Assembly (NCBI RefSeq): GCF_030408595.1
Contig: NZ_CP047080.1
Location: forward strand, 2,011,685-2,075,684
DNA: 64,000 nucleotides
Source of the DNA: Corynebacterium canis
GTDB taxonomy: Bacteria; Actinomycetota; Actinomycetes; Mycobacteriales; Mycobacteriaceae
Direction: 5' to 3'
A model generated the notes under the pieces. It searched no databases. It was given only the letters and a program-made list of their open reading frames with translations, and had not been told where the DNA came from. Every line of letters starts with the position of its first letter. Position 1 is the stretch's first letter. The position numbers and the translations under genes are program-made. Of the stretch, positions 47,323 to 55,633 are shown piece by piece.

Positions 47323-48162
47323 TTGCGAACACTCATCATTGCCGAACCCGTCGGCGGATTGAGCCCCCACCAAGCCTGCGACGAAATCGCCGCCACATGC
47401 CCGGGTGACGAGCTCACGCAGGTTGCCATCACCACAGGTGGTACAGGTACCGCGAGCTGTTTTAATGGTGAAACCGTGGTGTTGCAAACGGTGGATCCGG
47501 AGGGCAGGCTCACCGAGGCCAGTTACGTGTTCGACCCCGCTACGTTGCAGGCATATATCGATGTTTGCGCTCACCCCTGCGACCCCACCCGCTCGGATAC
47601 GTTTGGCACCGGTGTGCTGATCGCCGATGCCGTTTCGCGCGGTGCCAATCGCATTATTTTGGCCACCGGCGGCGTGCACACCAGGGACGGGGGAACGGGC
47701 ATCCTTATCGCGCTTGGGGCACAGCCTCTCGACGCCGCTGGGCACCCCGTTGAGCCCGGACAGCAGGGGCTTGCACACATCGCGAGTATTGACACCGCAA
47801 AGCTCAATGTCCCCGCCGCCTGCGCCGAGTGGGTGTTGCTTATCGACGCCGCGCTCCAACCCGCCGACCCCGCCTTTGCCGCGTTCTGCGACGTCCCCGA
47901 TGGGCTTGGTATCGGCCTTGGCATCGTGTGGCTATCCAAACAGATGCACGATGACACGGAGCATGTCCACATATTGCCAGGAGCCCAAACGCTACTAGAG
48001 ACCTTTGGAGTGCCCGCCTTGATAGCCGAAACGGATCGCGTGATCGTTGCCACCACTCCCGACTCCCCCACCTTGGGCTTATTGGCCGAATTCGGTGCCA
48101 CCGATGTGGAGGCGATCGTGGTGGCCCCCGGTGAAACGCTCGCGCAAAAGCTCGACCGATAG
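47323..48162 (+). CDS. Glycerate kinase-like protein, reduced
   Basis: A 279-residue protein of the GlxK-type glycerate kinase fold, about 100 residues shorter than active members. The characteristic ATP/substrate loop is still recognisable as ATGGVHTRDGGTGILIALGA (usual form GGSATNDGGxGM), and PGAQTLLETFGVPALIAETDRVIVATTPDSPTLGLL matches the C-terminal half. The usual N-terminal DSFKGSLSA motif is replaced by EPVGGLSPHQA, losing the lysine. The start is a TTG at 47323 after AGGTATCAGG. Whether it still phosphorylates glycerate is doubtful. Confidence 0.75.
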   Translation: MRTLIIAEPVGGLSPHQACDEIAATCPGDELTQVAITTGGTGTASCFNGETVVLQTVDPEGRLTEASYVFDPATLQAYIDVCAHPCDPTRSDTFGTGVLIADAVSRGANRIILATGGVHTRDGGTGILIALGAQPLDAAGHPVEPGQQGLAHIASIDTAKLNVPAACAEWVLLIDAALQPADPAFAAFCDVPDGLGIGLGIVWLSKQMHDDTEHVHILPGAQTLLETFGVPALIAETDRVIVATTPDSPTLGLLAEFGATDVEAIVVAPGETLAQKLDR

Positions 48163-48344
48163 GTCGCGTGTAACCCCTAACCTCGGCGGATGGATTGCCC
48201 ACACCCACCTCCGCCGACGGGTTGCGCGCAACCGCCAACCCGGGGCTCGTCTTTGCATTCCTCATCAGCGCCCCCAATCAGCGCCCCCAATGTAGAAATT
48301 CCGAACGACCCCCGCCCCCGACACTAATCCCGGCCGCCATCGGC

Positions 48345-48435
48345 GCCACTTCAGGCAGATCTGACCGGGCGAGTTCAGCGTCCTGCGGAAACACCGTCCC
48401 GCGACGGCCGACGCGCCAAATCTGCCTGAGCAGAG
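48345..48435 (+). repeat. GGCAGAT-family repeat, variant
   Basis: GGCAGATCTGACCGGGCGAG, then TCAGCGTCCTGCGGAAACACC and CGCCAAATCTGCCTGAGCAG; the order matches the core of 35940-36015. A second copy lies at 48795-48885. Confidence 0.75.
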
Positions 48436-48789
48436 AGCCCTGCAGCCGCTTCAACCCCTCCAAATCACTGCACCGCCGGTAGGTTACGCGCCACCGCCTA
48501 GGTAGTCGATGAGGTATGCGCCACCGCCCAAGTCACCGATGGGTTGTGCACAACTGCCGAACTGGGGCTGGTCTTTCCATTCTTCATTCGGGGCCCCAAC
48601 GAAGAAATCCAGGACGAATCTCGCCCAAAAACGCTGCAAATCGTCTTTTTATTCTTCGTTGACCACCCTAATGAAGAAATTCCGGACGATCGCAGGTCAA
48701 CGGCTGCACACAACCTATCGGCGGAAGCTGCCAAGAGAGCAATCCCGGGCAATAGAGTTCGAACTTTCTCGAACCATCGGCCTCGCAAA

Positions 48790-48890
48790 ATCTGCCCCAG
48801 GCAGATCTGACCGGGCGAGTTCGGCGTCCTGCGCAAACATCGGCCCGCGCACCCCAACATGTCGAATCTGCCTCAGCGCGGAAAATCAAT
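48790..48890 (+). repeat. GGCAGAT-family repeat, variant copy 2
   Basis: ATCTGCCCCAGGCAGAT (48790-48806), then CTGACCGGGCGAG, GGCGTCCTGCGCAAACA, TCGAATCTGCCTCAGCGCG. Direct-oriented relative to the copy at 48345. Confidence 0.75.
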
Positions 48891-49063
48891 GGCCGATTCC
48901 GGACCCCAGGTCACCCCAGCGGCAGTAGGTTGCGCGCCACCGCCTCAGTCGCCAACAAGTTGCGCGAAACCCTCTACCTCCGCAACCCGAGCCCCGGCCC
49001 TCGGCACCAATTCAGGCTTAGGAATCGCGCCACCGATCCGTGGTTTATGTGGCGCAGGTCGAG

Positions 49064-49897
49064 CTAGTTCGCCGCGTCTGCGACGTCCGCCCTGCGGGGC
49101 AGCAGCTCGAGGGCGGCGTCTTTCACCTCGGGATCCAGCGGTGCCTGGTACACCAGATCGCTCTGCATCGGGAGCACAAACCCGCGATCCCGCACCAGCC
49201 GCAGGCTAAACCAGGTCAGGCCCCAATAAATGATGATGGAGGCCACCAGCAAGATCAGCCCGCTTTCCCATTTGTGCGGCGTGCCGGCCACCACGCGGAT
49301 CAGCGCATTGAGATTGCCGGGCAGATCGGTGGTGGCGGCCAAGACGTAGAGCACGTAGGGGATGGCGTAGGAAATCAGCATCGGGGCGTGCAGCAGCCAT
49401 TGTTTGCGCCCCGCCCGGATGGACTGGATCCGCCAATTGATCGGGGCGGGCAACACCGGATAGAGCACCGAAATCAGGTTCCCAATCCCGAGCCACAGCA
49501 GCATCGGGTACAGGATGCCGGGGATGGCCAAAAAGAGCTCTTCGGCGCCGTCGACGTACCAAGTAACACCGATGGTGAGCAACACCATGGGCATCACCAC
49601 CACGATCGTCTGAACCAGGTTTTTCATCAGGATCAGCGAGGCGAAGGAACGCCCCCGGCGCAGCGCGGCCAAAGTACGCACAATATCGTGACCGAAAATA
49701 TTCGTAGTGGTCACATCGGCCATGATAAACGTGGCAAAATACGCGGTAAACAGCAATACCACATCGTAATGATCATCAAAGGCCAGCGGCCACACCACCA
49801 AATAGGCGGCCGCCAATACTAGGTTGAACAATACGCCCTGCAACCAGCCACAGGGCCACGTAAAGGTCCAGCGGAGTTCCTCTCGCAGCAGCTTCAT
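49064..49897 (-). CDS. Multi-pass membrane protein, unknown
   Basis: A protein of 277 residues starting MKLLREELRWTFTWPCGWLQGVLF (ATG 49897; three residues more are possible). About six to seven membrane segments, among them NLVLAAAYLVVWPLAF, DVVLLFTAYFATFIMADVTTT, TIVVVMPMVLLTIGVTWYV and GLILLVASIIIYWGLTWFSL. The topology resembles ABC-2 type permease subunits, but no ATPase gene is adjacent, and no family signature is clear. The C-terminal 40 residues are acidic and soluble. Confidence 0.75.
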   Translation of the reverse strand: MKLLREELRWTFTWPCGWLQGVLFNLVLAAAYLVVWPLAFDDHYDVVLLFTAYFATFIMADVTTTNIFGHDIVRTLAALRRGRSFASLILMKNLVQTIVVVMPMVLLTIGVTWYVDGAEELFLAIPGILYPMLLWLGIGNLISVLYPVLPAPINWRIQSIRAGRKQWLLHAPMLISYAIPYVLYVLAATTDLPGNLNALIRVVAGTPHKWESGLILLVASIIIYWGLTWFSLRLVRDRGFVLPMQSDLVYQAPLDPEVKDAALELLPRRADVADAAN

Positions 49898-49918
49898 GGC
49901 TACCAAACTATCAAGCTA

Positions 49919-50308
49919 TCACGGTCGCACGTGTACGAGCCATGGATATCGGGCCGGCACCTCGAAGGACTCCTCCGGTTTCACCAGGGTATCCTCCAAA
50001 TGCACCAGCGCCGACGGAGTAAGCAGACGGGAATACACCATGGCGGTCTCATTCAAAGAGCGCTGCGGCTCCACCAATTCGATGATAAAGGCGTACACGC
50101 TTGCGTTTTCCAACTCGGCATCATCGTGCTCATCCCGGAAAATCTGGCGGAGTTGATCTTCTTCGGCGCACGCAACGGCGCTGTGGGTTACGCGAATATC
50201 GGTAGCGGCCGCGGCGTCGATAAGCGTTGTGGACAACTGCTGGAAACGTTGCGCCAAAGCGGCAACCTCAGCCTGCGGAACCAACGCGTGAAAACAGATG
50301 TTGGGCAT
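49919..50308 (-). CDS. Conserved small protein, DUF1904-like
   Basis: A 129-residue soluble protein beginning MPNICFHALVPQAEVAALAQRF and ending YPWLVHVRP. The pattern of an N-terminal strand, helix and SVYAFIIELVEPQRSLNETAMVYSRLL resembles DUF1904 and tautomerase-like small proteins, but I am not certain. Only 21 bases separate it from the membrane protein gene downstream, so they may be co-transcribed. Divergent from the GalT-like gene at 50340. Confidence 0.65.
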   Translation of the reverse strand: MPNICFHALVPQAEVAALAQRFQQLSTTLIDAAAATDIRVTHSAVACAEEDQLRQIFRDEHDDAELENASVYAFIIELVEPQRSLNETAMVYSRLLTPSALVHLEDTLVKPEESFEVPARYPWLVHVRP

Positions 50309-50339
50309 GCCGCCACCCTAGCGGATAACTTAAATACTT

Positions 50340-51656
50340 ATGACCCCACAATTGCACTCACGTCAGATGCCGCTCACCACAATGGCGGACGGCACCATCA
50401 AACAGGTGAACCCATTTACCGGCACGGAAGTCTGGACCGTACCCGGACGCGGCAACCGGCCACTTTCAGTCCCCGCCGTGGACCCGCGGCCGCTGAGTGC
50501 GAAATCATTCACCGACACCTGCGCGTTTTGCTCCGACAACCTGCTGCAAACGCCGCCGGAAAAAAGCCGAATGTTGGCCAATGGCGACATCATCAGCGGC
50601 CTACTGCCCGAAGATTTGTTTGACACGGAGGCGGAGTTTCGGCGAGTTCCTAACTTGTTCGAAATTGTGTCCTATGATTTCTGGCGCGCGAACTACGACT
50701 TTGTAATGGATTACGAAACCGCGGCCCATATGGAGCGCTACCTCGCCGACCCCGCCGGACGCGAACACGTGCTCGCAATCGTGCGCACCCGGCTGAAGGC
50801 TGCGGGCATGGACCCCAACCTGCCAGAGGAAGAATTGCTCCAACGCGCCGGCGGCTACTTTGCAGGTAGCCACGACGTAATCATCGGGCGCAGACACTTC
50901 GTGGACGGCGCCACGCACGACAATCAGCTCGCCTCCTCCGGCACCCTCAGCGTGGAAGAACACCGCGCCTTTATTCGATTTACCATCGAGTCGCTGAAGG
51001 ACCTGTACCGGCGGAATCGGTACGCGCCATACGTGGCGGTGTTCCAAAACTGGCTCAAACCGGCCGGCGCCTCATTCGATCACCTGCACAAACAGCTGGT
51101 GGCGATCGACGGGCGCGGCGTGCAAGCCGAACAAGAGATCGCACAGCTGCGGGCCAATCCCAATATGTTCAATGAATGGGCCGTGGACTACGCCGGCTAC
51201 CAGAACCTGGTGATCGCCGAAAACGACCACGCCGTGTGTTTCGCGGGCTTCGGGCACCGCTACCCCACCCTGGAAATCTATTCGAAATCCGCAAGCGCCG
51301 AACCGTGGCTGCTCACCGACGCCGAACGCGACGGCATGAGTGACCTTATTCACGCTTGCCACGCCGGTGCCGGGGCGGACATCCCCTGCAACGAGGAATG
51401 GCACCACAAACCCGTGGACCTGGACATCCCCATGCCGTGGCGCGTAATGATCAAATGGCGGGTCTCCACCCTGGCCGGATTCGAAGGCGGCACCAAGATC
51501 TATTTGAACACCATTTCGCCCCAACAACAGCGCGACCGCATGGTCACCGCCCTGTACAAGCTGCGGGAACAAGGCAAAATTGCGCCCACGATCCGCATCG
51601 CAATGGAGTGCAAGGTGGAGCGCAATAGCCTGAAATACAATCCGTTTTTGGCGTAG
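50340..51656 (+). CDS. GalT/HIT-superfamily protein (DUF4921)
   Basis: A 438-residue protein of the galactose-1-phosphate uridylyltransferase-like part of the HIT superfamily. Zinc-type cysteines CAFCSDN lie near residue 62, and the HIT-like histidines in GASFDHLHKQLVAID near 245 correspond to the nucleotidyl-transfer site; VMIKWRVSTLAGFEGGTKIYLNTI is a conserved C-terminal block. The enzyme may transfer a nucleotide to a sugar phosphate; its true substrate is unknown, and it is too long and divergent to call galT. The gene stands between two apparently unrelated neighbours. Confidence 0.8.
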   Translation: MTPQLHSRQMPLTTMADGTIKQVNPFTGTEVWTVPGRGNRPLSVPAVDPRPLSAKSFTDTCAFCSDNLLQTPPEKSRMLANGDIISGLLPEDLFDTEAEFRRVPNLFEIVSYDFWRANYDFVMDYETAAHMERYLADPAGREHVLAIVRTRLKAAGMDPNLPEEELLQRAGGYFAGSHDVIIGRRHFVDGATHDNQLASSGTLSVEEHRAFIRFTIESLKDLYRRNRYAPYVAVFQNWLKPAGASFDHLHKQLVAIDGRGVQAEQEIAQLRANPNMFNEWAVDYAGYQNLVIAENDHAVCFAGFGHRYPTLEIYSKSASAEPWLLTDAERDGMSDLIHACHAGAGADIPCNEEWHHKPVDLDIPMPWRVMIKWRVSTLAGFEGGTKIYLNTISPQQQRDRMVTALYKLREQGKIAPTIRIAMECKVERNSLKYNPFLA

Positions 51657-51686
51657 CCGCCGCGGGCTGGGTGTACCCTTGCCCCC

Positions 51687-52889
51687 ATGGAAACTCGTGA
51701 GTTAGCAGCGTTAATCAATGGCCACGGCGTGCCGCTGGAGTGGCAGCGGGATTTTTACCAGTGGATGCATGCCCACCCGGAGCTTTCCACCGAGGAGGCG
51801 GAGACTGCGGCGCGGATCCTGGACAAGCTCAGCGAATACTCTTGCGAGGTGATCAGCGGCATCGGCGGGCATGGCATCGTGGCGATCTTCCGCAATGGTT
51901 CCGGCCCGTGCGCGCTGCTGCGGGCAGATTTTGATGCACTGCCGGTCCGCGAGGAAACCGGCGCGCCATTCGCCTCTGTGTACGAGGGCCGGATGCACGC
52001 GTGCGGGCACGATATTCACACCACCGCGCTGCTTGGGTTGTGCGCGATCATGGATGCGTGCCGCGACCATTGGACCGGCACCTTTATCGCGCTGTTTCAG
52101 CCGGCGGAGGAGACTTCCACGGGCGCGGCGGCCATGGTTTCCGACGGTTTGTGCGAACTCATACCGCGCCCCGATGTGTGCTTTGGGCAACACGTGGTGG
52201 CGGGCCCGGCGGGCACCGTGATGTCCATGCCGGGGCCGGCGCTGGCGGCGTGCGACACCATCACGATCACCCTGTATGGCCGCAGCGCGCACGGTTCCAT
52301 GCCGCACCAATCTATCGACCCTACGTTCCTCGCCGCGATGATCGTTGTGCGCCTGCAAGGCATCGTGGGGCGCGAGGTATCTCCGTTCGAATTCGCCGTT
52401 GTGACGGTGGGTTCGTTGATCTCCGGCCACACCAATAACACCGTGCCCGAAACCGCCACCCTGGTGCTGAATTGCCGCTTCTATTCCGAGGACGTGAAAC
52501 AGCGCGTGTACCAGGCGATTCACCGGGTGGTCACCGCCGAATGCGCCGCCAGCGGATGCGAACAAGAACCCGATTTCCAATATTCGGCACACGGCGAACT
52601 CACCGATAATTCCCCTGAGGTTTTCGCCACAGTCCGCCCGCTTTTCGACGCCGTGTTCGGCGACGCTTCCACCGACGCGCAACCGTGGACGGCTTCCGAA
52701 GATTTTTCCGAAATCCCGCGGGCGCTCGGGGTGCCTTACCTGTACTGGACTGTGGGCGTGACCCCGCCGGGCGTCGATACGCCGCCGGTGAATCATATGC
52801 CTACGTTCCTGCCGGAATACGCGCCCACAATCTCCGCGGCGACACGCGCCGGGGCCGCCGCAGTGCTGAGTTATCTAGGCCGCAATTAA
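51687..52889 (+). CDS. M20-family amidohydrolase
   Basis: A 400-residue metal-dependent amidohydrolase of the M20D group (hippurate hydrolase, N-acetyl-amino-acid or N-acyl hydrolases). The metal ligands are in LLRADFDALPVREETG, MHACGHDIHTTALLG near residue 100, FQPAEETSTGA near 136, FGQHVVAGPAG near 168 and the C-terminal VNHMPTFLPEY. The dimerisation domain begins near 185 (HGSMPHQSIDP). All ligands look intact. It lies 30 bases after the GalT-like gene. The substrate cannot be deduced. Confidence 0.92.
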   Translation: METRELAALINGHGVPLEWQRDFYQWMHAHPELSTEEAETAARILDKLSEYSCEVISGIGGHGIVAIFRNGSGPCALLRADFDALPVREETGAPFASVYEGRMHACGHDIHTTALLGLCAIMDACRDHWTGTFIALFQPAEETSTGAAAMVSDGLCELIPRPDVCFGQHVVAGPAGTVMSMPGPALAACDTITITLYGRSAHGSMPHQSIDPTFLAAMIVVRLQGIVGREVSPFEFAVVTVGSLISGHTNNTVPETATLVLNCRFYSEDVKQRVYQAIHRVVTAECAASGCEQEPDFQYSAHGELTDNSPEVFATVRPLFDAVFGDASTDAQPWTASEDFSEIPRALGVPYLYWTVGVTPPGVDTPPVNHMPTFLPEYAPTISAATRAGAAAVLSYLGRN

Positions 52890-52996
52890 TCGCCCACGTG
52901 GAGGAACACGCCATCGGACTATATGCTTATGCCGATGGCGCGCAGCTGACTCGCGCTGATGTAAAACCTTGTACCCGACTCAGGAGCCCACAAACA

Positions 52997-55372
52997 ATGA
53001 GTGAACACTCGCTGGCCACGAATGTCGGCGGGCACGTCCGCGCAGCATCCGGCACCTCGCCCGCAACCGCGACAGACCGCAAATTCTGGTTCGGCCTCTC
53101 CGCAGCGATCATGGAACGCATCGCCGATAACTGGGAAGCCACCACCGCCGCATACAACGGCACCCGCCAGCAGCACTATTTCTCCGCCGAATTCCTCATG
53201 GGACGCGCGCTGCTCAATAACCTCACCAACCTCGAAATGGTGAGCGAAGCGGAAGAAGCCGTTCGCGCAAACGGGCACGAACTCTCCGACGTCCTCGACG
53301 CGGAAAACGACGCCGCGCTCGGCAACGGCGGCCTCGGACGACTCGCCGCCTGCTTCCTGGATTCCTGCGCCACGCAGGACCTGCCCGTCACCGGCTACGG
53401 CATCCTGTACCGCTACGGCCTATTCAAACAAAGCTTCATAGACGGCTTCCAAACCGAAGAACCCGACGCCTGGAAAGAAGACGGCTACCCGTTTGTGGTA
53501 CGCCGCGAAAACCAAACCCGCATCGTGCGCTTCGACGACATGGTGGTGCGCTCAGTGCCCTACGACATGCCGATCACCGGCTACGGCACCGACAACGTGG
53601 GCACACTACGCCTCTGGAAAGCCGAACCCATGGCCGAATTCGACTACGATGCGTTTAACTCCCAGCGCTTTACCGACGCCATCGTGGAACGCGAAGCCGT
53701 CATGGACCTGTGCCGCGTGCTCTACCCCAACGACACCACCTACGCCGGCAAAGTGCTACGCGTCCGCCAACAATACTTCTTTGTCTCCGCATCGCTGCAG
53801 GCAATGGTGGATAACTACGTCAAACACCACGGGCCGGACCTCACGGACTTTGCCAAATACAATTGCATCCAATTGAACGATACGCACCCGGTGCTGGCCA
53901 TCCCCGAGCTCATGCGCCTGCTCATGGACGAACACAACCTCGGGTGGGAAGCCGCCTGGAAAATCGTCCAAGAGACCTTCGCATACACGAACCACACCGT
54001 GCTCGCCGAAGCCCTCGAACAATGGAACTGCAGCATCTTCCAGCAGCTATTCAGCCGCATCTGGGAAATCGTGGTGGAAATCGACCGCCGCTTCCGGGAG
54101 GAACTACGCGGGCTGGGCTTCGACGAAACCCACATCCACCACATGTCCCCCGTGCAAGACGGCACCGTGCACATGGCGTGGATCGCCTGCTACGCCTCCT
54201 ACTCCATCAACGGCGTGGCGGCGCTGCACACGGAGATCATCAAGGCGGACACGCTGCGGAATTGGCACGAAATCTGGCCGCAGAAATTCAATAACAAAAC
54301 CAACGGGGTGACCCCGCGCCGGTGGCTGAAAATGTGCAACCCGCGGCTATCCGAGCTGCTCACCCGGTTGGCGGGGTCCGACGCTTGGGTGACCAACCTG
54401 GACGAGCTGCAAAAACTCCGCCACTTCGGCGAGGACGAAGCCGTGATGCGCGAGCTGCTGGACATCAAGGAAGCCAATAAAGCGGACTTCGCCGAATGGA
54501 TCCTGGACCGGCAGGGCATCGAGGTGGACCCGCAGTCCATCTACGACGTGCAAATCAAACGCCTGCACGAATACAAGCGCCAGCTGATGAACGCGCTATA
54601 CATCCTGGACCTGTACTTCCGCATCAAGGAAGACGGGCTGCAGAACGTGCCGCCGCGGACCTTTATCTTCGGCGCAAAGGCCGCCCCCGGGTATGTGCGC
54701 GCCAAGGCGATTATCAAGCTGATTAATGAGATCGCCGAGCTGGTCAACGGCGACGCCGATGTGAACGACACCATCCGCGTGGTGTTCGTGGAAAACTACA
54801 ACGTTTCCCCCGCCGAGCACATCATCCCGGCCGCGGACGTTTCCGAACAAATCTCCACCGCCGGCAAGGAAGCCTCCGGCACCTCCAACATGAAATTCAT
54901 GATGAACGGTGCCTTGACGCTGGGCACCCTCGACGGCGCCAATGTGGAAATCCTCGAATCCGTCGGCGACGACAACGCCTACATTTTCGGCGCCAAGGTG
55001 GAGGAACTCCCCGAACTGCGCGCCCACTACAACCCGTACGCACTCTACGAAACCGTGCCCGGCTTAAAGCGCGCCTTGGACGCCCTGGTGGATGGTCGCC
55101 TTGACGATAACCACAGCGGCATGTTCCACGACCTGCGCTCCTCCCTCCTCGATGGCGGCGGTTGGGAAACCCCCGACCTGTACTACGTCCTCGGTGACTT
55201 CGACGCCTACCGCACCACGAAGGACAAGATGGCCGCGGACTACTTCGCTGACCGCCTCCACTGGGCACGCATGTGCTGGGTGAACATCTGCGAATCCGGC
55301 CGCTTCTCCTCCGACCGCACCATCGCCGACTACGCCCGCGACGTGTGGAAGCTGGACGCCACCAAGATCTAA
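52997..55372 (+). CDS. glgP: Glycogen/maltodextrin phosphorylase
   Basis: Releases glucose-1-phosphate from glycogen and maltodextrins. The protein of 791 residues starts MSEHSLATNVGGHVRAAS at 52997, with AGGAG eleven bases upstream; the frame is open further to 52685 but overlaps the M20 gene. Conserved blocks include NDTHPVLAIPELMRLLMDEH, TNHTVLAEALEQW, NGVTPRRWL, RLHEYKRQLMN and the PLP site EASGTSNMKFMMNGALTLGTLDGAN. A clear terminator follows. Confidence 0.96.
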   Translation: MSEHSLATNVGGHVRAASGTSPATATDRKFWFGLSAAIMERIADNWEATTAAYNGTRQQHYFSAEFLMGRALLNNLTNLEMVSEAEEAVRANGHELSDVLDAENDAALGNGGLGRLAACFLDSCATQDLPVTGYGILYRYGLFKQSFIDGFQTEEPDAWKEDGYPFVVRRENQTRIVRFDDMVVRSVPYDMPITGYGTDNVGTLRLWKAEPMAEFDYDAFNSQRFTDAIVEREAVMDLCRVLYPNDTTYAGKVLRVRQQYFFVSASLQAMVDNYVKHHGPDLTDFAKYNCIQLNDTHPVLAIPELMRLLMDEHNLGWEAAWKIVQETFAYTNHTVLAEALEQWNCSIFQQLFSRIWEIVVEIDRRFREELRGLGFDETHIHHMSPVQDGTVHMAWIACYASYSINGVAALHTEIIKADTLRNWHEIWPQKFNNKTNGVTPRRWLKMCNPRLSELLTRLAGSDAWVTNLDELQKLRHFGEDEAVMRELLDIKEANKADFAEWILDRQGIEVDPQSIYDVQIKRLHEYKRQLMNALYILDLYFRIKEDGLQNVPPRTFIFGAKAAPGYVRAKAIIKLINEIAELVNGDADVNDTIRVVFVENYNVSPAEHIIPAADVSEQISTAGKEASGTSNMKFMMNGALTLGTLDGANVEILESVGDDNAYIFGAKVEELPELRAHYNPYALYETVPGLKRALDALVDGRLDDNHSGMFHDLRSSLLDGGGWETPDLYYVLGDFDAYRTTKDKMAADYFADRLHWARMCWVNICESGRFSSDRTIADYARDVWKLDATKI

Positions 55373-55420
55373 CTAGTGGTCTCTATGCTGGCGTTTTGCT
55401 AGCATGCTAGCCCCCACTAC

Positions 55421-55451
55421 GCCCACCGCTTGTGAGATTATGGCGGTGGGC
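55421..55451 (+). terminator. Terminator after glgP
   Basis: GCCCACCGC (55421-55429) pairs with GCGGTGGGC (55443-55451), followed by TTTTGGG. It lies 49 bases after the glgP stop. Confidence 0.85.
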
Positions 55452-55457
55452 TTTTGG

Positions 55458-55557
55458 GTTGCCTGCAACCTTTCGCCCGCGATGGAGTTGAACGGTGTCT
55501 ACCAATATTTTTTACATCAAAATCCAGAAATCTGTGTAAAAAATATCGCGGCAGAGC
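55458..55557 (+). repeat. 100-bp dispersed repeat, copy 1
   Basis: Nearly identical to the minus strand of 63181-63279. Contains GAGTTGAACGGTGTCTACC, then ATATTTTTTACA and TGTAAAAAATAT as perfect 12-base inverted arms around CAAAATCCAGAAATC, and ends ATCGCGGCAG. Placed between the glgP and pyk terminators. Confidence 0.9.
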
Positions 55558-55570
55558 GCGCATGCAAAAA

Positions 55571-55606
55571 CCGCCGTGGCCCCAAATGATTCAGGGGGCG
55601 CGGCGG
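55571..55606 (-). terminator. Terminator after pyk
   Basis: On the minus strand CCGCCGCGCCCCC pairs with GGGGCCACGGCGG around a nine-base loop and is followed by TTTTTGC. Located 28 bases after the pyk stop. Confidence 0.88.
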
Positions 55607-55633
55607 TGCGTGTTTCGGCGGCAGCTCGGCCTA

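Larger units (their letters stand above)
48163..49063. other. Intergenic repeat region, 0.9 kb
   Basis: No convincing gene. Holds two copies of a GGCAGAT-family unit and several copies of a GAAGAAATTCCGGACGA-like unit (48290, 48593, 48673), plus repeated TTGCGCGCCACCGCC phrases (48488-48530, 48930-48950). Open frames here are short and repeat-derived. Confidence 0.65.

Noticed and set aside
50340..51656. Bona fide galT
   Set aside because: The protein keeps HIT-type histidines but is longer and diverges from GalT, with no gal genes nearby; called only GalT-like.
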